Shown one piece after another: positions 49,001-61,954 of a DNA stretch of 64,000 nucleotides. The stretch is from Luidia sarsii (lineage: Eukaryota > Echinodermata > Asteroidea > Paxillosida > Luidiidae): the NCBI GenBank assembly GCA_949987565.1, contig OX465104.1:2987474-3051473 (forward strand), read 5' to 3'. The notes below the pieces were generated by a model. That model saw nothing but the letters and a program-made list of their open reading frames with translations. It made no database searches and was not told the DNA's origin. The position numbers and the translations under genes are program-made. Every line of letters begins with the position of its first letter. Position 1 is the first letter of the stretch.

Positions 49001-52000
49001 TGGTTGATCTACCTGAGGGCCATGTGGCTCAGGTGGTTGAAGCACTTGTTCCGTAAAATCGGAGGCTTGGGTTCGGATCCCTGCTTAATCAAATTTGTTT
49101 GCTGTCCTCATCATCGTCATCATTGTTGTCATTGTCGTGATTGTTGCCATCATTATCATCATCATCATCATCCTCAAAGTCTTCATTCTCTCCATTACCC
49201 TCATCCCTCATCCTTTTTCATCCTTATTCTTCTCATCCTCCACCTCATCCTTATCCACCTCATCTACCTCATCCTCCTCGTCCTCATCCACCTCATCCTC
49301 CTCATGCTCCTCATCCATCTCCATCCATCTCCTCCTCCTTGTCCTCCCCTCCTTCTCATCCTACTCATCCTTCTCATCCTCCTCATTCTCATCCTCCTCA
49401 TCCTCCTCATCCTTCTCATGCTCCTCATCCTTCTCATGCTCCTCATCCTCCTCATTCTCATCCTCCTCATCCTCCTCATCCTTCTCATGCTCCTCATCCT
49501 CCTCATTCTCATCCTCCTCATCCTCCTCATCCTTCTCATGCTCCTCATCCTTCTCATGCTCCTCATCCTCCTCATTCTCATCCTCCTCATCCTCCTCATC
49601 CTTCTCATGCTCCTCATCCTTCTCATGCTCCTCATCCTCCTCATTCTCATCCTCCTCATCCTCCTCATCCTTCTCATGCTCCTCATCCTTCTCATGCTCC
49701 TCATCCTCCTCATCCTCATCCTTCTCATCCTCATCCTCCTCATCCTCCACCTCCCCCTCATCCTCCTCATTTCCTCCTCCTCATCCTCATCCTCCCCATC
49801 CTCCCTATCTTCCCCATCACCGCCATCATCAATCAGCTGCAAGGCAGGCGTCCCTCATCCAACCATATGAACAGCCAGCCTGGCCATGTCATCCTCATCC
49901 AAAGAAGGCGCCAGGCTTGTTAAACTCTCACTGAACCTGGCCGCTAATGTGTGACCGTACTGTGCTTGCCTTCCAGGCAGTTCTACGAACCCTGGTCTTT
50001 CCTCCTGGACGAGGAGAGAGCCAGCATGATACCTACCATGGCCAGGGGTCTGGGTTCCATACTCTTTGCCATTAACATTGATAAGGAGGAGCTCAATGGA
50101 TTCAAACAGGTAAGGCGGCACCATGCTAAGCCTCAGCAACAATAGCCTATTCATACATGAATGGTCAGTTTGCACTTAATCATTGTACAAGACTTTTAAC
50201 TAGAAACCAATCCCAGTTGCAAATATATCTCCATTGCAAGCATCTCCCCACTTTTGTTCAAAAATTAAATCTAAAATGAGTTTGAAGACTAGGGTACCTT
50301 CCTCAAAGGCATTTTGATCCAAGGAAAACCTTTTTCCCAAAGGTGCCTTGATCAATAGGAAGGCCTTTTCCCAAAGGTGCCTTGATCATAGGAAGGCCTT
50401 TTCTCAAAGGAGTCTTGATCCTTGGAAGGCTTTTCCCAAAGGTTCCTTGATCATGGGAAAGCCTTTTCCCAACAGAGCCTTGATCCTGGGAAGGCCTTTT
50501 CCAAAAGTTGCCTTGATCCTAGGAAAGGCCTTTTCCCAAATGAGCCTTGATCCTACAAAGGCCTTTTCCTAAAGGAGCCTTGATCCTAGGAAGGCCTTTT
50601 CCCAAAGGTGCCTTGATCCTGTTAGTAAACTAGTTTTCTCTCTTTCATCGGAAGCCACCCACCCTGAGCTCCCTGATCCAGACACCAGAGGTCGTCCACT
50701 CCTACAGCCTAGACGACCGGGACCCTGAGCCTGTGTATGTGGCAGCAGCAGCAAATACTGGTGAGTGACAAAGACCTTCGGAAATCTGGAAGGCCCGATG
50801 TTTCGATCGCAGCAGGACCTTTCTCAAAGGCAGAGTGTGGCTCTGATGAATACCCTCAAATTTGCCAAACATCAAGTTTTTTTGTTTGTTTGGAGGAGTC
50901 GAGTAAGGGTGGGATTTGATCACTAACTGAGGTTAAAGGTATACAGAAATAGGATTTGAAAAAAGAGCTAAAACCTCGTCTTAGGTAATGTTCACAACAA
51001 TAGGGGGTTTTATTTTAGCGCTTGATATTTGGCCCCAAAATATTGAAAAAGTCTGTTTGCCCCGTGCCCCCAAAACGTCACATACAAACCATAATCTGCC
51101 AAGCATGGTGATCGAAATGCTGAGACGATACAGCGCGCTACTGCGCATGTGACAGTGCGGTGTTTACGGCTGATAGCAATAGAGACAATGCAGGGCCAGT
51201 GCAAAGTGCACGACCTCAAGGCTGACCACAAATTCTGTATGTGACGTAGTACGTTCGTCTCCAAAGTGGGGGCGCACAATTTTCTGACCAAAATACCGCA
51301 TTTATTTTGCTAAATTTAGAATTTTTAGTACAAAAAAGGATAGACACGTTGGGTTTTAGAACAACACCGATTTATTTAACCTTTCCAGCTTTTACTCTTT
51401 GTCCTTTGTTTCTCATCCGTGTCCTATTCACTCTCTTCCCCTTCCTTCGTGTACATGTATCTGATTTGTCCTTGTCACTCTGCCTTTGAGAAAGGTCCTG
51501 CTAGGATCGAAACGTCAGGCCCACTAAATTTTGATATTTAACCTGATGTTAATTTTGATTTCTGTATAAATTTCTGTATTAAAGCCACACAAAAAGTGCG
51601 CTAACTATTCCAAACAAATAGCCACCTCATCTGTGTAGCTAGAGAATCTAGCCCTGCTGTAGATTCACTCGTTGTGAGCATCCGTGTATTCTTTGGATGG
51701 TTGTCCGTCCCCCCAGGAGGGCCCAGCGAGAAGAAGGAGAAGAAGAAGCGGAAGAAGAAGAGCCTCATCTCCATCGTCTCCTTCAACGACGACGACTCGG
51801 GGAGCACGGTCATCTCCTGCGGGTCTCCTCCCTCCCGTCTCCACCACCACCACCACCACCACCACCGTCCTCGCAAGGACTCCACGGGCGCCGCCCAGGC
51901 CGGCAGCGCCAGGGACAGCAACCACAACAGTCTGCCCAAGGGGACCGTCGGCTTTGACGCGGCGGCGCCCGGCCAGCCCGGAGCGGATTCGGGATCGGCG

Positions 52001-55000
52001 GTCGGCCGCACCGCGGCAGTCGCGCCCAAGCACAGGGAGCCTCCCGGGAACGGCACCAGCCAGTCGGACTTGGGCCGGCCGGGCAGACTCCAGGACCGGG
52101 TCAGCTCGCACTCTGTCACGGCCGATCGCGTCGAGGCGATGCCGCGGGCTTACGAAGCGAACCATTCCGGCGTCGAACCGAGCGGTCAGGGCGTGCACGG
52201 GCACGCCGGTCACCACCGCGGCGAAGCTCCTCAGACTGCCCCCGTCCAGATTCCGATGGCGTTCGGTCGGATTTTGCCGGCGGGCGGCGCCGCCAGCCTG
52301 TCGGGGTCCGAGGGGAGCGGGGATGTGGGCGTCGACGGGCGGGAGGCCGACGCCCAGCTGGCCACCTCCTTCCCGGCCAAGACCCCGCCCCCCACGCCCA
52401 TCAGCGCCACCCTGGCCGGCCGTTACGGGCCGATGCACGGCGCGCTGGACGCGGACAGCGTGGCCGATCGACTCCGCCTTCAGGAGGAGGTCTCCAGCCG
52501 AGGGGCGGAGCCTGACACGGGCGCGGTCATCCGACCCAAGGGCGTGGTCACCCAACAATTGGGCGTGGCCACCCAACCCATGGGCATGGCCACCCAACCC
52601 ACGGGCGTGGCCATCCAACCCATGGGCGTGGCCACCCAACCATTGGGCGTGGCCATCCAACCCACGGGTGCGTCTACTCCACCCATGGGCGTGGCCATCC
52701 ACCCCGTGGGCGTGGCTATCCAGCCCATGGGCATGGCCACCCAACCCATGGGCGTGGCCAATCAACCCACGGGCGTGGTCGGCAACAGCAGCCAAGAAGG
52801 CAGAGTGACCATGGCACTGCCTATCAACCAGAGTTTCCAAAACGATGTAGGTGAGGAGACCCCGCCCATTTGTTCGGCGACCCCGCCCATGGGCGTGTCC
52901 GGCGATAACGGCCGGGAGGGCGGAGCGCCCAGGTCGTCGACCTCCAGACAGAGCTTTCACATCATCAGCGGCTCTGGAGAGGAGGAGTCTGAGGTGGCCA
53001 TGTATCCAGTGAATGATGACTCCACCTCTCAGCAAGGTACGAGGGAGGCAATATCGCCGCCTCTCTTTTGTAAACCCATGGAGTGAGTAAGGGAACTTAA
53101 AGGGTCTGTGCAATAAATATCACAGTCGTGCTAATTGTTTGCCTGTCATCTAGGGATCTGCAGTGTACAAACATATTGGCAAGCTTCTTTTTCTTAGTGA
53201 AGTCAGAAATTGGTCATCGAGCTGCCTGTATTTTTTTTTCAGCATCGGGCAAATCGGGCAAAGCACTGAGCACTCATTAAGATACCAATTGGATTTTTCT
53301 CACCAGATTTTCTTTGGGTTGTGTTTGTGCGCAGATACGCAATCGACCGATTCTAGTATGCTGGGCTATGGTGCTGAGACGGAAAACGCCGCACTGGGAT
53401 TGCTTCTGGCCCAGAAAAGCTTCAAGGACAGGTAATATATATTTTAATTTCAAGAACTTATTTTCTTTCTTTTTATTAGTTGGTTTATTAAAAACATACA
53501 AAATTTGTAGTCAAATGGCCAAATTATTTTGAATTTACAATGAAAATACACTAGGAAAATTAAAAATGGGTACCAACTACATGTACCATATAAAATGTCA
53601 AGCCATAGGATGTTACATCCGGTCTAACCAAATTCTGTGATTTCTGCCCAATCCAGCACAATAGACCAATAATTGTGTGACCACTGTTTACATGCCATCA
53701 TTTCGTGACTTGTACTATAGTGGGTGTTTTTTTGCATCTCATTTGGTGCAGAACAGAAATGGAAATGAAGACTATCATATTGTCCACATTCTTCTTTTTG
53801 CATTTCAATCGCTGCTCTGCACCAAATAAGATGAAAAAAATACCCACTATAAGTCACGCGATGGCATGTAAACAGTGGTCGTGCAATCGGTCTATCAGTA
53901 TGGACTGTATCTCCAAACCAACCGAACCCAACACAAATGAGTCCCTCTCTTGAATGGTACTCGTATATAGCTACAGGCACCTATACATGTGCTGGTATTT
54001 GTTCATAGTGTCTATGCATGTCCTTTTGCAGCCTGCAGAACACGGCCTACCCAGGAACACCAGAGGATAACTCATCGTCCTACCAGGCCATGACAAATGG
54101 TGAGTCTCTTCTCCATGAATTGAATGCAGTAGGTGCATGTGCATGCCACGAACCACCTCTTCGGAACCGTACCGAAACTAGCCTGAAGCAGACAAGAACT
54201 GCCAAAGCACACAAGAACAAGAACTCTCTTTCCCCTTCCTTCTTGTATCGGTTTTGTCCTTGTCACTCTGCCTTTGAGAAAGGTCCTGCTAGGATTGCAA
54301 TCTCAGGCCCACTGAACTTTGCATTTTGGTAATTTTAGTCAGTAAGCAGTTTGCAGCATTTTTTGTATATCAAGAACCGTCGATCCTTAGTTGGTGCTGC
54401 TGTACATGCCAGCAGGCAAAATGGGTCAGTTGCTGTTGCAGTTGCAGTTGCAGTGGCAGTGGCAGTGGCAGTGGCAGTGATAGTGATAGTGTTAGTGGTA
54501 GTATTAATGGTAGTGGAAGTTGATACTGTACATGCTCATGTATAAACAGCGTCTACTTACAGTTTTTTCCCTGGCCACATTTTTTTTCAGATGAGCTGAA
54601 GCAGGCAGTGATTGCTATGATGAATCGCAATGATGACATGCAGGAAGAAAACAGGTGAGTCATACCAACTGAACAAAATCTTCATGACAAGAGAGCACTA
54701 ATTTGATGGTATCATCAAAAGCACATTGCTCAGTAGTGGTAGAAGTAGGTAACCCAGCCTGAAGTAACAATACTGCTATTAATGCAACCCACCCCAAACC
54801 AGCCCATTGTAACCCAATTCAACCCTTTCCAGGCTGCCTTGAACCCACTGCAACCCACTCTGACCCACTCCGATCCCATTCCATCATCCAACCCAATCCA
54901 ACCCAACCCAACCCAATCCAACCCAACTCAACCCAACCCAACCCCATCCAACTCAAACCATCCCAACCAAAGCCAACCCAACCCAACCCAACCCAACCCA

Positions 55001-57180
55001 ACTCAACCCAACCCAACCCAACCCAACCCAACCCAACCCAACCCATCCCAACCAATCCTGCCCAACCCATCCTGCCCAACCCAATCCAGCCCAACCCAGC
55101 CAAACCCAACCAAACCCAACCAAACCCAACCAAACCCAACCAAACCCAATCAAACCCAACCCAACCCAACCAAACCCAATCCCAATCCAACTCAACCCAA
55201 CCCAACCAAACCCAACCAAACCCAATCCCAATCCAACCCAACCCAACCCAACCCAACCCAACTCAACCCAACCCAACTCAACCCAACCCAACCCAACCCA
55301 ACCCAACCAAACCCAATCCCAATCCAACCCAACTCAACCCAACCCAACTCAACCCAACCCAACCCAACCCAACCCAACTCAACCCAACCCAACCTAACCC
55401 AACCCAACCCAACTCAACCCAACCCAATCCAACCCAACTCAACCCAACCCAACCCAACCCAACCCAACCCAACCCAACCCAACCCAACCCAACCCAACCC
55501 AACCCATCCCAACCCATCCTGCCCAACCCAATCCAGCCCAACCCAACCAAACCCAACCAAACCCAATCAAACCCAACCAAACCCAACCAAACCCAATCAA
55601 ACCCAACCCAACCCAACCAAACCCAATCCCAATCCAACCCAACCAAACCCAACCAAACCCAATCAAACCCAACCCAACCCAACCAAACCCAATCCCAATC
55701 CAACCCAACCAAACCCAACCAAACCCAACCAAACCCAATCCCAATCCAACCCAACCCAGCCCCACACAACTCAACCCAACCCAACCCAACCCAACCCAAC
55801 CCAACCCAACCAACCCTTAGCCCACCATGTAACTGTCCGCAACTCTCACTGCTCTTCTCCTTCCCAGGTCATTGCGCAGCCTTCTAGACAGTGAGATGGA
55901 GCACACGGCGAAAGTACGCGGACAACTACAAGAGCTGAAACGAAGCACTCAGGAGAAAGAGGAGAAACTCCAGACACAACTGGCTGCACTCACCAGGTAA
56001 ATATGACTGTTTCCTGGAAATATCCCCCCAAAACCAACCCCCCCCCCCCAAAAAAAAACACCAACAAAAACAATTGCCATCATGGCTTTGCATGAGTAAT
56101 ATGAGGAAGAATAGATGACTTCCGGAAATATTTTTTTTTTTTATGTCAAACGGGTATCTCAAACTGCTCATTTTTATCTGTTAAAACCTCTAAAAACTGA
56201 AGGGTGCCTGCGCCCCTGCTTTGAATCTCTTGGTTGCGTAAGCGCTCACTCGCAGTTGCACAATTTATTGGCCTTCAGTGATTTTCAGGAAAAAACTTTG
56301 TCGGTCACTTACATCCCTATTAGGTAAACGGTACAGAACTGTCCAAGCTAATTCCAATTGTTTCCTGAACAGTTTTTATCTCAGTGCGGTACGTCTAGTG
56401 AATGGTCAAGTGTAAATATTGTTTTGTTGGTTGTTTATGTTTGTATGTTTTGATGTTCTTAATGTTTTTAGTATTTCCTCAGCTTTCTGTATGAATATAG
56501 TTTGTTTTGTATAGAGTGGTCCTTTCATTAAAAGTGGCTAGTTGCCTTGGTTTCTGTTTATTAATTGTTGTGGATTTATGTTAAATGCTCGCAAGGCCAA
56601 GACAAATTTCAATGTATTTGATATACAAATAACAATAGATATTCTATTCTATTATATATACCAGAGTTAGCGGCTCTCTTCAGAGCCACACTCCATCTCA
56701 CAGGAACTGATTTACAGCTGATGGTGTCGCTGCAAACCTTCCACGCTGTGACGCGCCGGTCGATCCACGCAGTGTCATTTTTAAGTTGTGTTCTTGTCGG
56801 TTGTCACTCTCTCAGGGAAAACGACGTCTTGAAGCATCAGCTGAAGAAGTACGTGGGCGCCGTGCAGATGCTGCGGAGAGAGGGCGCTCAGGCAGTCGAA
56901 GGTAAAGGTCGGAGTGAAATTGACCTCTCGGCACCAAGTTTTTCTGAGTTTAGAGTCTTAGCAGCAAGGTTTCTGAAAAAAGTTTTCTGTCTTTGAGAAA
57001 GAATCGTGCCAGGATGAAAATGCCAAGCCCTTAAGTTATTCTTTCTCTCCCCCCCTCCCCCTCCCCCTCCCCCTCCCCCCTCCCCCCTCCCCCCTCCCCC
57101 TGCGATGAAGGTCTTCCGGGAATTCGAGCCTCTGATTTCCAGCCACCGATTCCGGAACCCAAACAAGGCCTCCATCGAAG
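46055..57180 (+). CDS. SNX29: Sorting nexin 29, first 12 coding exons (3' end outside window)
   Basis: Endosome-associated RUN/PX protein. Exons: 46055-46254, 47141-47199, 48781-48958, 49977-50109, 50655-50760, 51717-53036, 53335-53431, 54032-54099, 54591-54654, 55868-55996, 56816-56901 and 57111-57180. All are GT-AG with matching phases, 2510 nt so far (836 codons plus two bases). The RUN domain spans exons 1-4 ([71 protein letters not shown] and [12 protein letters not shown]). A lysine-rich [10 protein letters not shown] and [12 protein letters not shown] open the large exon 6, as in human. The coiled coil follows ([25 protein letters not shown] and [15 protein letters not shown]). Exon 6 (1320 nt) is disordered and much longer than the human counterpart. 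The start ATG aligns near the human N-terminus. Exon 46032 onward begins after an acceptor, so a 5' UTR exon should exist upstream. Exon 12 is the least certain. The PX-domain exons are not in the window. Confidence 0.93.
46256..47030. repeat. CTGCCTCT-type microsatellite and C/T-rich tract
   Basis: Starts right at the SNX29 exon 1 donor. Mainly GCCTCTCT octamers, then CCCTCC-rich sequence. Leu/Ser/Ala-rich and Arg/Glu-rich frames here are repeat artefacts. Confidence 0.95.
47298..47440 (-). repeat. SINE-A, reverse copy
   Basis: Reverse A box GAACCACTTGACCACTGAGC, preceded by the reverse body with CTGAGTGCTCGGTGCTTTGC. Confidence 0.75.
47651..48025. mobile_element. TTAA-type MITE, ~375 bp, left end decayed
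   Basis: Same interior as the copy at 15076-15446 (GAAATTTTCACAGGTGT, ATCAGACAATGTATGGATGC). The right end CCAATGTTGTGTAGGGGC is followed by TTAA (48026-48029). The left end has CACTGTACAACATTGGTAAG but no clean TTAA. A second similar end, AGGCCCTGTACACCATTG, starts immediately after the right TTAA. 48050-48620 holds nothing more that I recognise except a small hairpin at 48284-48320 and a T run. Confidence 0.75.
49014..49090 (+). repeat. tRNA-like SINE head, third type
   Basis: A-box-like GTGGCTCAGGTGGTTGAAGC and B-box-like GGGTTCGGATCCC in SNX29 intron 3. Confidence 0.55.
49105..49850. repeat. CTCATCCTC-type minisatellite
   Basis: Pyrimidine-rich triplet-like array with a higher-order period marked by CTCATTCTCATCC and CTTCTCATGCTC. 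All frames are open by composition. Confidence 0.95.
50285..50625. repeat. ~33-bp tandem repeat, about 10 units
   Basis: Units GGAAGGCCTTTTCCCAAAGG followed by TGCCTTGATCCTA, diverged, in SNX29 intron 4, ending shortly before exon 5. GGAAGGCCTTTTCC is itself nearly palindromic. Confidence 0.9.
50761..51716. other. SNX29 intron 5
   Basis: Family-C MITE pieces at about 50800-50840 (GCAGGACCTTTCTCAAAGGC) and 51475-51540 (GAGAAAGGTCCTGCTAGGATC). Nothing recognised in 50941-51470. Confidence 0.55.
52541..52771 (+). repeat. SNX29: In-frame 21-bp repeat, 11 units, inside SNX29 exon 6
   Basis: Eleven 7-residue units of the type GVATQPM (variants [21 protein letters not shown]), each starting GGCGTGGCC or similar. 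The frame is kept because the unit is a multiple of three. Confidence 0.96.
53661..53895. mobile_element. Foldback MITE, ~235 bp
   Basis: Arms ATAGACCAATAATTGTGTGA / TGCAATCGGTCTAT and GACCACTGTTTACATGCCAT with its inverse ATGGCATGTAAACAGTGGTC. Pairing continues through TATAGTGGGT and ATTTGGTGCAGA. No ORF. Confidence 0.85.
54260..54535. repeat. Family-C MITE half and GTGGCA microsatellite
   Basis: GAGAAAGGTCCTGCTAGGATT and CAGTAAGCAGTTTGCAGCAT mark the MITE half. GTTGCA/GTGGCA/GTGATA hexamers follow at 54428-54530. Confidence 0.75.
54885..55816. repeat. CCCAA pentamer array, ~0.93 kb
   Basis: Almost pure AACCC repeats with AACCAAACCC, AATCCC and CATCCTGCCC variants, in SNX29 intron 9. The other strand is (TTGGG)n, with G triplets spaced by two bases. 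The [12 protein letters not shown] frames are artefacts. Confidence 0.96.
56400..56660 (+). mobile_element. 3' tail of a non-LTR retrotransposon
   Basis: Reads GCAAGGCCAAGACAAATTTC, then AATGTATTTGATATACAAAT, ending in ATATTCTATTCTATTA. This end style is common in animal non-LTR elements. No ORF remains. Confidence 0.5.
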
Positions 57181-60100
57181 GTGAGTAGTGATCAGCAGAT
57201 ATAACATGTGTCTGCGTTCAAAAAAACCTCTTTGAATTACATTCTCCTCGATTCGGCCGATTTCAAGAAAAGTTGCTTAAAGGCCCTATACAACATTGGT
57301 AAAGGTCAAAAGATTACCACAGTTTGTGTGTTAAACCATTAAACATTCTAAAAAAGCCATCCTGCGAAGGTTTTAGGTCAAACGGTTTTCTGAGAAAGGA
57401 GAAAAAGGCAAAAAACCGTCACGGTTTTCTCACCGGTCTGTAAGAAACGAGAAGATTCCACTGAATTTTTGAACAGCGCCCTCAATATTATCGATGACTG
57501 ATCTGTGTTGATTATGTCTTCATCACAGACGTACCGTACCTATGCACGTACGATCGAATGGCCGTCTGCGTGCATGGTGTTACCGTAGAGGTTGTTACGT
57601 GAATGATTATGGAAACTCGTTGGAGTAGACACTGGGCGTAATGTTCGTTGCGTAGTGTGACCGTTTGACCGTATTTCAGCTAGTTTCAATCTGGTACACA
57701 TGTAAGCTGTTAGTGGCCATAGGTTATCTGGCTTGCCATCAACGGTTTTTTTCTTTCAGCCAGCTAGCAAATTCAACCGTATGATTCGACACAGCTGTGT
57801 GTACATGTACTGTACTGTACATGTCCATGTAAAGTAAACTCAAGGACGCGAGGGTAATGCTAATGCCTATGGTCAATGCATAGAGGTCCATGGGTAAAGT
57901 GTGCGTCGTTTGAGGCTCAGCACGGCTACGTTTGGCGTTATCCATTTTGCTTTTTCTTGTACAGGCACATGTAATGTACATGTACATTGTTGTTAGAATT
58001 ATACTATTTCAAGAGTTGACTCAAAGTTCCATGGTTGACTCGTCTATGTCCCATACACAGCCGGGGTTTGGTTCAATGGTTCTTGCTATCACCGGTAGTG
58101 AGCCCGATCTGACGATGAGGGGAATTAATAAATGACGTTATCCTCGTATTTTATTGATACTCATGCAGGTTCATCAGCAACTTCTAAACCGATAACTCCC
58201 TGCCCTGATACCTATATTAGAGAAAATACTTCCCTAAATTTGGTAAAAAGTGCACAGTCTTCTCTGAAACTGAGCGCACCGGTCGAGTTACATTTACATC
58301 TAAAGAGCCAAAGGCCTCAGAAATGACATCGACGCCGGTAAAATTATTATTACCAAACCAACCATTGAAAAATGTTACCCTACGTTAGTTCATATTAGCC
58401 TATATGTTATAGTTCTTCCATGGTTAGTTTTGACTTGCGTGCATAAACAAAATCTATTCAGGTTCAGAGAGCTTTTTTTTCGAACCCAGCTAGGACCAGA
58501 ACACCCATTAATTTATCCGTCCTGTTCGAACTCCAACTGCAGCTTCCGGCTATGACATTTCGAAATAGAAAATTCTCAGGTCCTCGATCAATAGATACGA
58601 CTTCTTCGATTCGCGAACAGCTTTCAGTGCCACGTTCTTCACCAATCATCCCCGGCAAAAGTGTGATGTGTCAATGACGTTATTTTTTCCACCCCCGCCC
58701 CCCCCAAAAAAAAAAGCCGGAAAGGATCGAAATCAACTTATGGCTCACGCGTGGATTATATAGCTAGTGGAACGTATAATCAAGACAGTGACATGAAAAT
58801 TCAATTGCATAGCATAATCGAGAGCGATGATCGAGTCTGTTTACAAAAGTCGGAACGTCTTCCTATCGGTCACGCCCGCGAAAATGGCTTCCAGCGATAG
58901 AATTAGAAGAGCTACCGACTAAAGAGAAAGAGTCGGGTACTTTCCTGCCCCCCCCCCCTTCCTGTTATGTGTAGCCCATCTAAATGTACCTACTATCTAG
59001 CATAGCACGTATTGATGTGAAGTATTATGTACAGTGTACATGTGTGTACATGCACATGTACATGTACTGTACATTGTACATGCGCAAAGGAAAGGGTTGC
59101 GGTTGCGGAGTGAGTGTCCCGTGAAAATCATGTTCGTCCATGGCCAGCTTCGTACCCTCCTGCCAGTACTGCTACTGGCTGGTGTTTTTGAAGTTAATGC
59201 AATTTCCAACAAATTTCCCTGGATTTCAAGCTCCAGTTTCAGGACATAAAAATGACAATGTTTTACAAATAAACATTCAATTACATTTGCTTAGCGTGTC
59301 GCTCCTAGTTGCTTCCATTGAAAGATAAAAATGGGTCTCGTTTAGATTTATCGATGTCCATACCATTGGAAAGGTTTCTAAAAAAAATGCGCAAGTACTT
59401 TAGTAAAGAGGTTGTAAAATGATGAGCCGAGGAAGACTGGCGGCTACTCCCGCAAAGTTTACGCCGGGGCAGAGGGGAACACGCAGGCACTGGAACTTGG
59501 AAGGGCAAGGACACGAAATAGGGGGTGGGAAGAGTTCGAAGAAGAGGCAGAGGTAGGGGATCATTATTGGCTCCTCAGCAACAGGGGGTTAATCTTCTAC
59601 GTGAGCAGTGGCAGCAACGTTTACAGCTACTGTATCTCTATATTTTGCTGGGAAGGTGAACAATTGAAAGATAATGTCTCATTGTATGAAAACAAAACAA
59701 TTTTTAATTTTCAAAATTTCATAAAATTACACGTACATGTAGTATGGAATAATACACGTGAAAGCTTAAGAACAGTAACATTTAATTATTGTCCTAATTC
59801 ATAACAAAATGTCCATGAAATTAAAGGTAAATCTTACAAGCAACATTACAATGTTTTGTTAGGCCCTAATCCTTTACACCCAAGTATGTTTACTTTTATG
59901 TACAAATTATGGTCTACTGCCCGTCACTGTTGATGGAACACTCACTCTCATAAATCCTGTTTTCTGTTTATTTAATATACCTGACTTTATAAGATGGGGA
60001 AAATAATGTAAGTACATTACCATTAATAGTACATGTATCAACAACCTGAGGCAAAGTAAGGGCATACTGATTGTTCAATATGGAATACTTGTTTCCGTGA

Positions 60101-61792
60101 TGTCAATTGCAGCATCTGCCAGAGTCAACAAATGACACTGCTTGTGGGCAATAACATTGTTCTCAACAGAAAACAAAACTGTTTACAAAAATATAAGTAA
60201 AATAAGTGCAAACTGCTTTAAGACTAAAACTACCAGCTTTCAATCTTAGTCATTTTTTGATCATCAATATCCAGTGGCCTCTACCCCTTCCTATCTGTTT
60301 TGCCACTTTCATTTTCCCTTCAAAGGTGAAACCTGCTAAAATAAAAAATATCACATTGTTTTTTTGAATTTAGGAAAACAATCCAGAAAAGGAAAACCGA
60401 AAACTCAAACTAAAAAAATACAATACCCCCAAGACTTAAACCCGTTATCAAATAACAATTGCACAAATAGTGTTTGGTTACATGATAAATTACAGCTCAA
60501 TGATTTCTAAATTTATTTTAAGCTACTGTTCATCACTAAGTTTCTTGCAGTAGTTGATGTCTAATTGATCCGTACATTGCAGAGTAAAAAAAAAAAAAAA
60601 AAAAACTCTTAGGAGAAAACTGTTTGGAAAAAACCCCACTAATAGTAATGATCTAATTAGAGAAAGCTGCAGTCATCAATCAGAATCATGCTTAATTATT
60701 AATTGTCAAAATAACTAGGTTTAGTAAGCCTGTCTGTCTGCAGAAGGTACTGTTACCTTAGTGTTCCCCTTTTGTACCCCTGACTTGGCCACACTTGAGT
60801 GCCTCCACACTGCAGTGGTTTCTGCCTTGAGACTTTGTTTCATTCTTATTCACCCCTTCAACTGAATGAAACACACACCAAACCAATTATCACACACAAT
60901 TATGAACTCATTTGGATCATTGCCATATCTGCTGCAAAAGTGAAAGTCATCTGAGATAAATCTGCATTTCTGGTTATTTCATGGCCTAGTCACTTCTCTT
61001 GCCAATCATGTCATGTTTCAACTGCTAATGAGGTGTCAACATTAATGAAGATCCCTTGTGCAACATCGATAGGCTCTGCAAAGATCGCTCACACGCTGTT
61101 CTTGTTGGAAAAGGCTGGCTTGGAAGCTCCGTAATACTTGTTGAACGTATTGTCACTTTGAGATGCTAATAGGTGGGGGACATCTGGCTCCTCTCTTCAA
61201 TTGTCTCTTTTTTCAAAGCATCCACTATGATCCTCTCGTTAGAAACCTGTACAAGAAATGTATTTTTTGAATGAACATACTCTTATTCTCTTATAAAGGG
61301 ATGACCTGACATTATCAAATTTGATTTGTTTAGTCTGCATTGTATATTGATTTAGAATCGACATCTCAAGTAATCAGAGTGAATTTCAGAGTGTTCTCTG
61401 AGGAAACCCAGCTTTTGTGGCCAGTTTCAGTATTTACCTCAGATTGTAGCAATACTGCACTAACTCTGATGAAGTCTTGTCCGGGAGGGAATCAATCTGC
61501 TTACAATCATCTGGCCAGCTTTGACTGAAGCTTCAAATGACTCCTGACATCAAATGCTGAAAAAAAAAGTTGGAATGTGTGATTAAATTTGCGGCAAGTA
61601 ATACTGTACTTGTATACATGCATTGTATCAGGGGCCCTTTGCGCACAATAAATATTTTCACTGTGTGAATTTCAAATTATTGTCCTGTTTAATCCACTTA
61701 CATCAAATGGAATGTTGATTTTTTTTAAACCATGTATAATTTTAGACAAACGAATAAGGGAAAAGTGACTTGGAACTTTAGCACACTTTTGA

Positions 61793-61895
61793 AAAATGGC
61801 AAAGAAAACTTTGTCTTGACGGGGACTTGAATCTGAGACCTCTGGTTTTGCACACCAGTGCTCTTCACATCTCAGCTGTCCAGTCCTTAGAGGGT
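61793..61895 (-). repeat. SINE-B, reverse copy inside the TTAA element
   Basis: TGGCAAAGAAAACTTTGTCT, GAATCTGAGACCTCTGGTTT and CAGCTGTCCAGTCCTTAGAG are the reverse of the SINE-B tail, B-box region and head. Confidence 0.75.
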
Positions 61896-61954
61896 TACTG
61901 TTACCGCAACTATATTACTAATTATACTGAGTAATACTATATACTTTATAAGTA

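Noticed and set aside
51665..53113. 482-codon antisense frame
   Set aside because: GC-rich shadow of SNX29 exon 6.
54782..55894. 370-codon [11 protein letters not shown] frame and its antisense partners
   Set aside because: Product of the CCCAA array, interrupted by no splice logic, inside an SNX29 intron.
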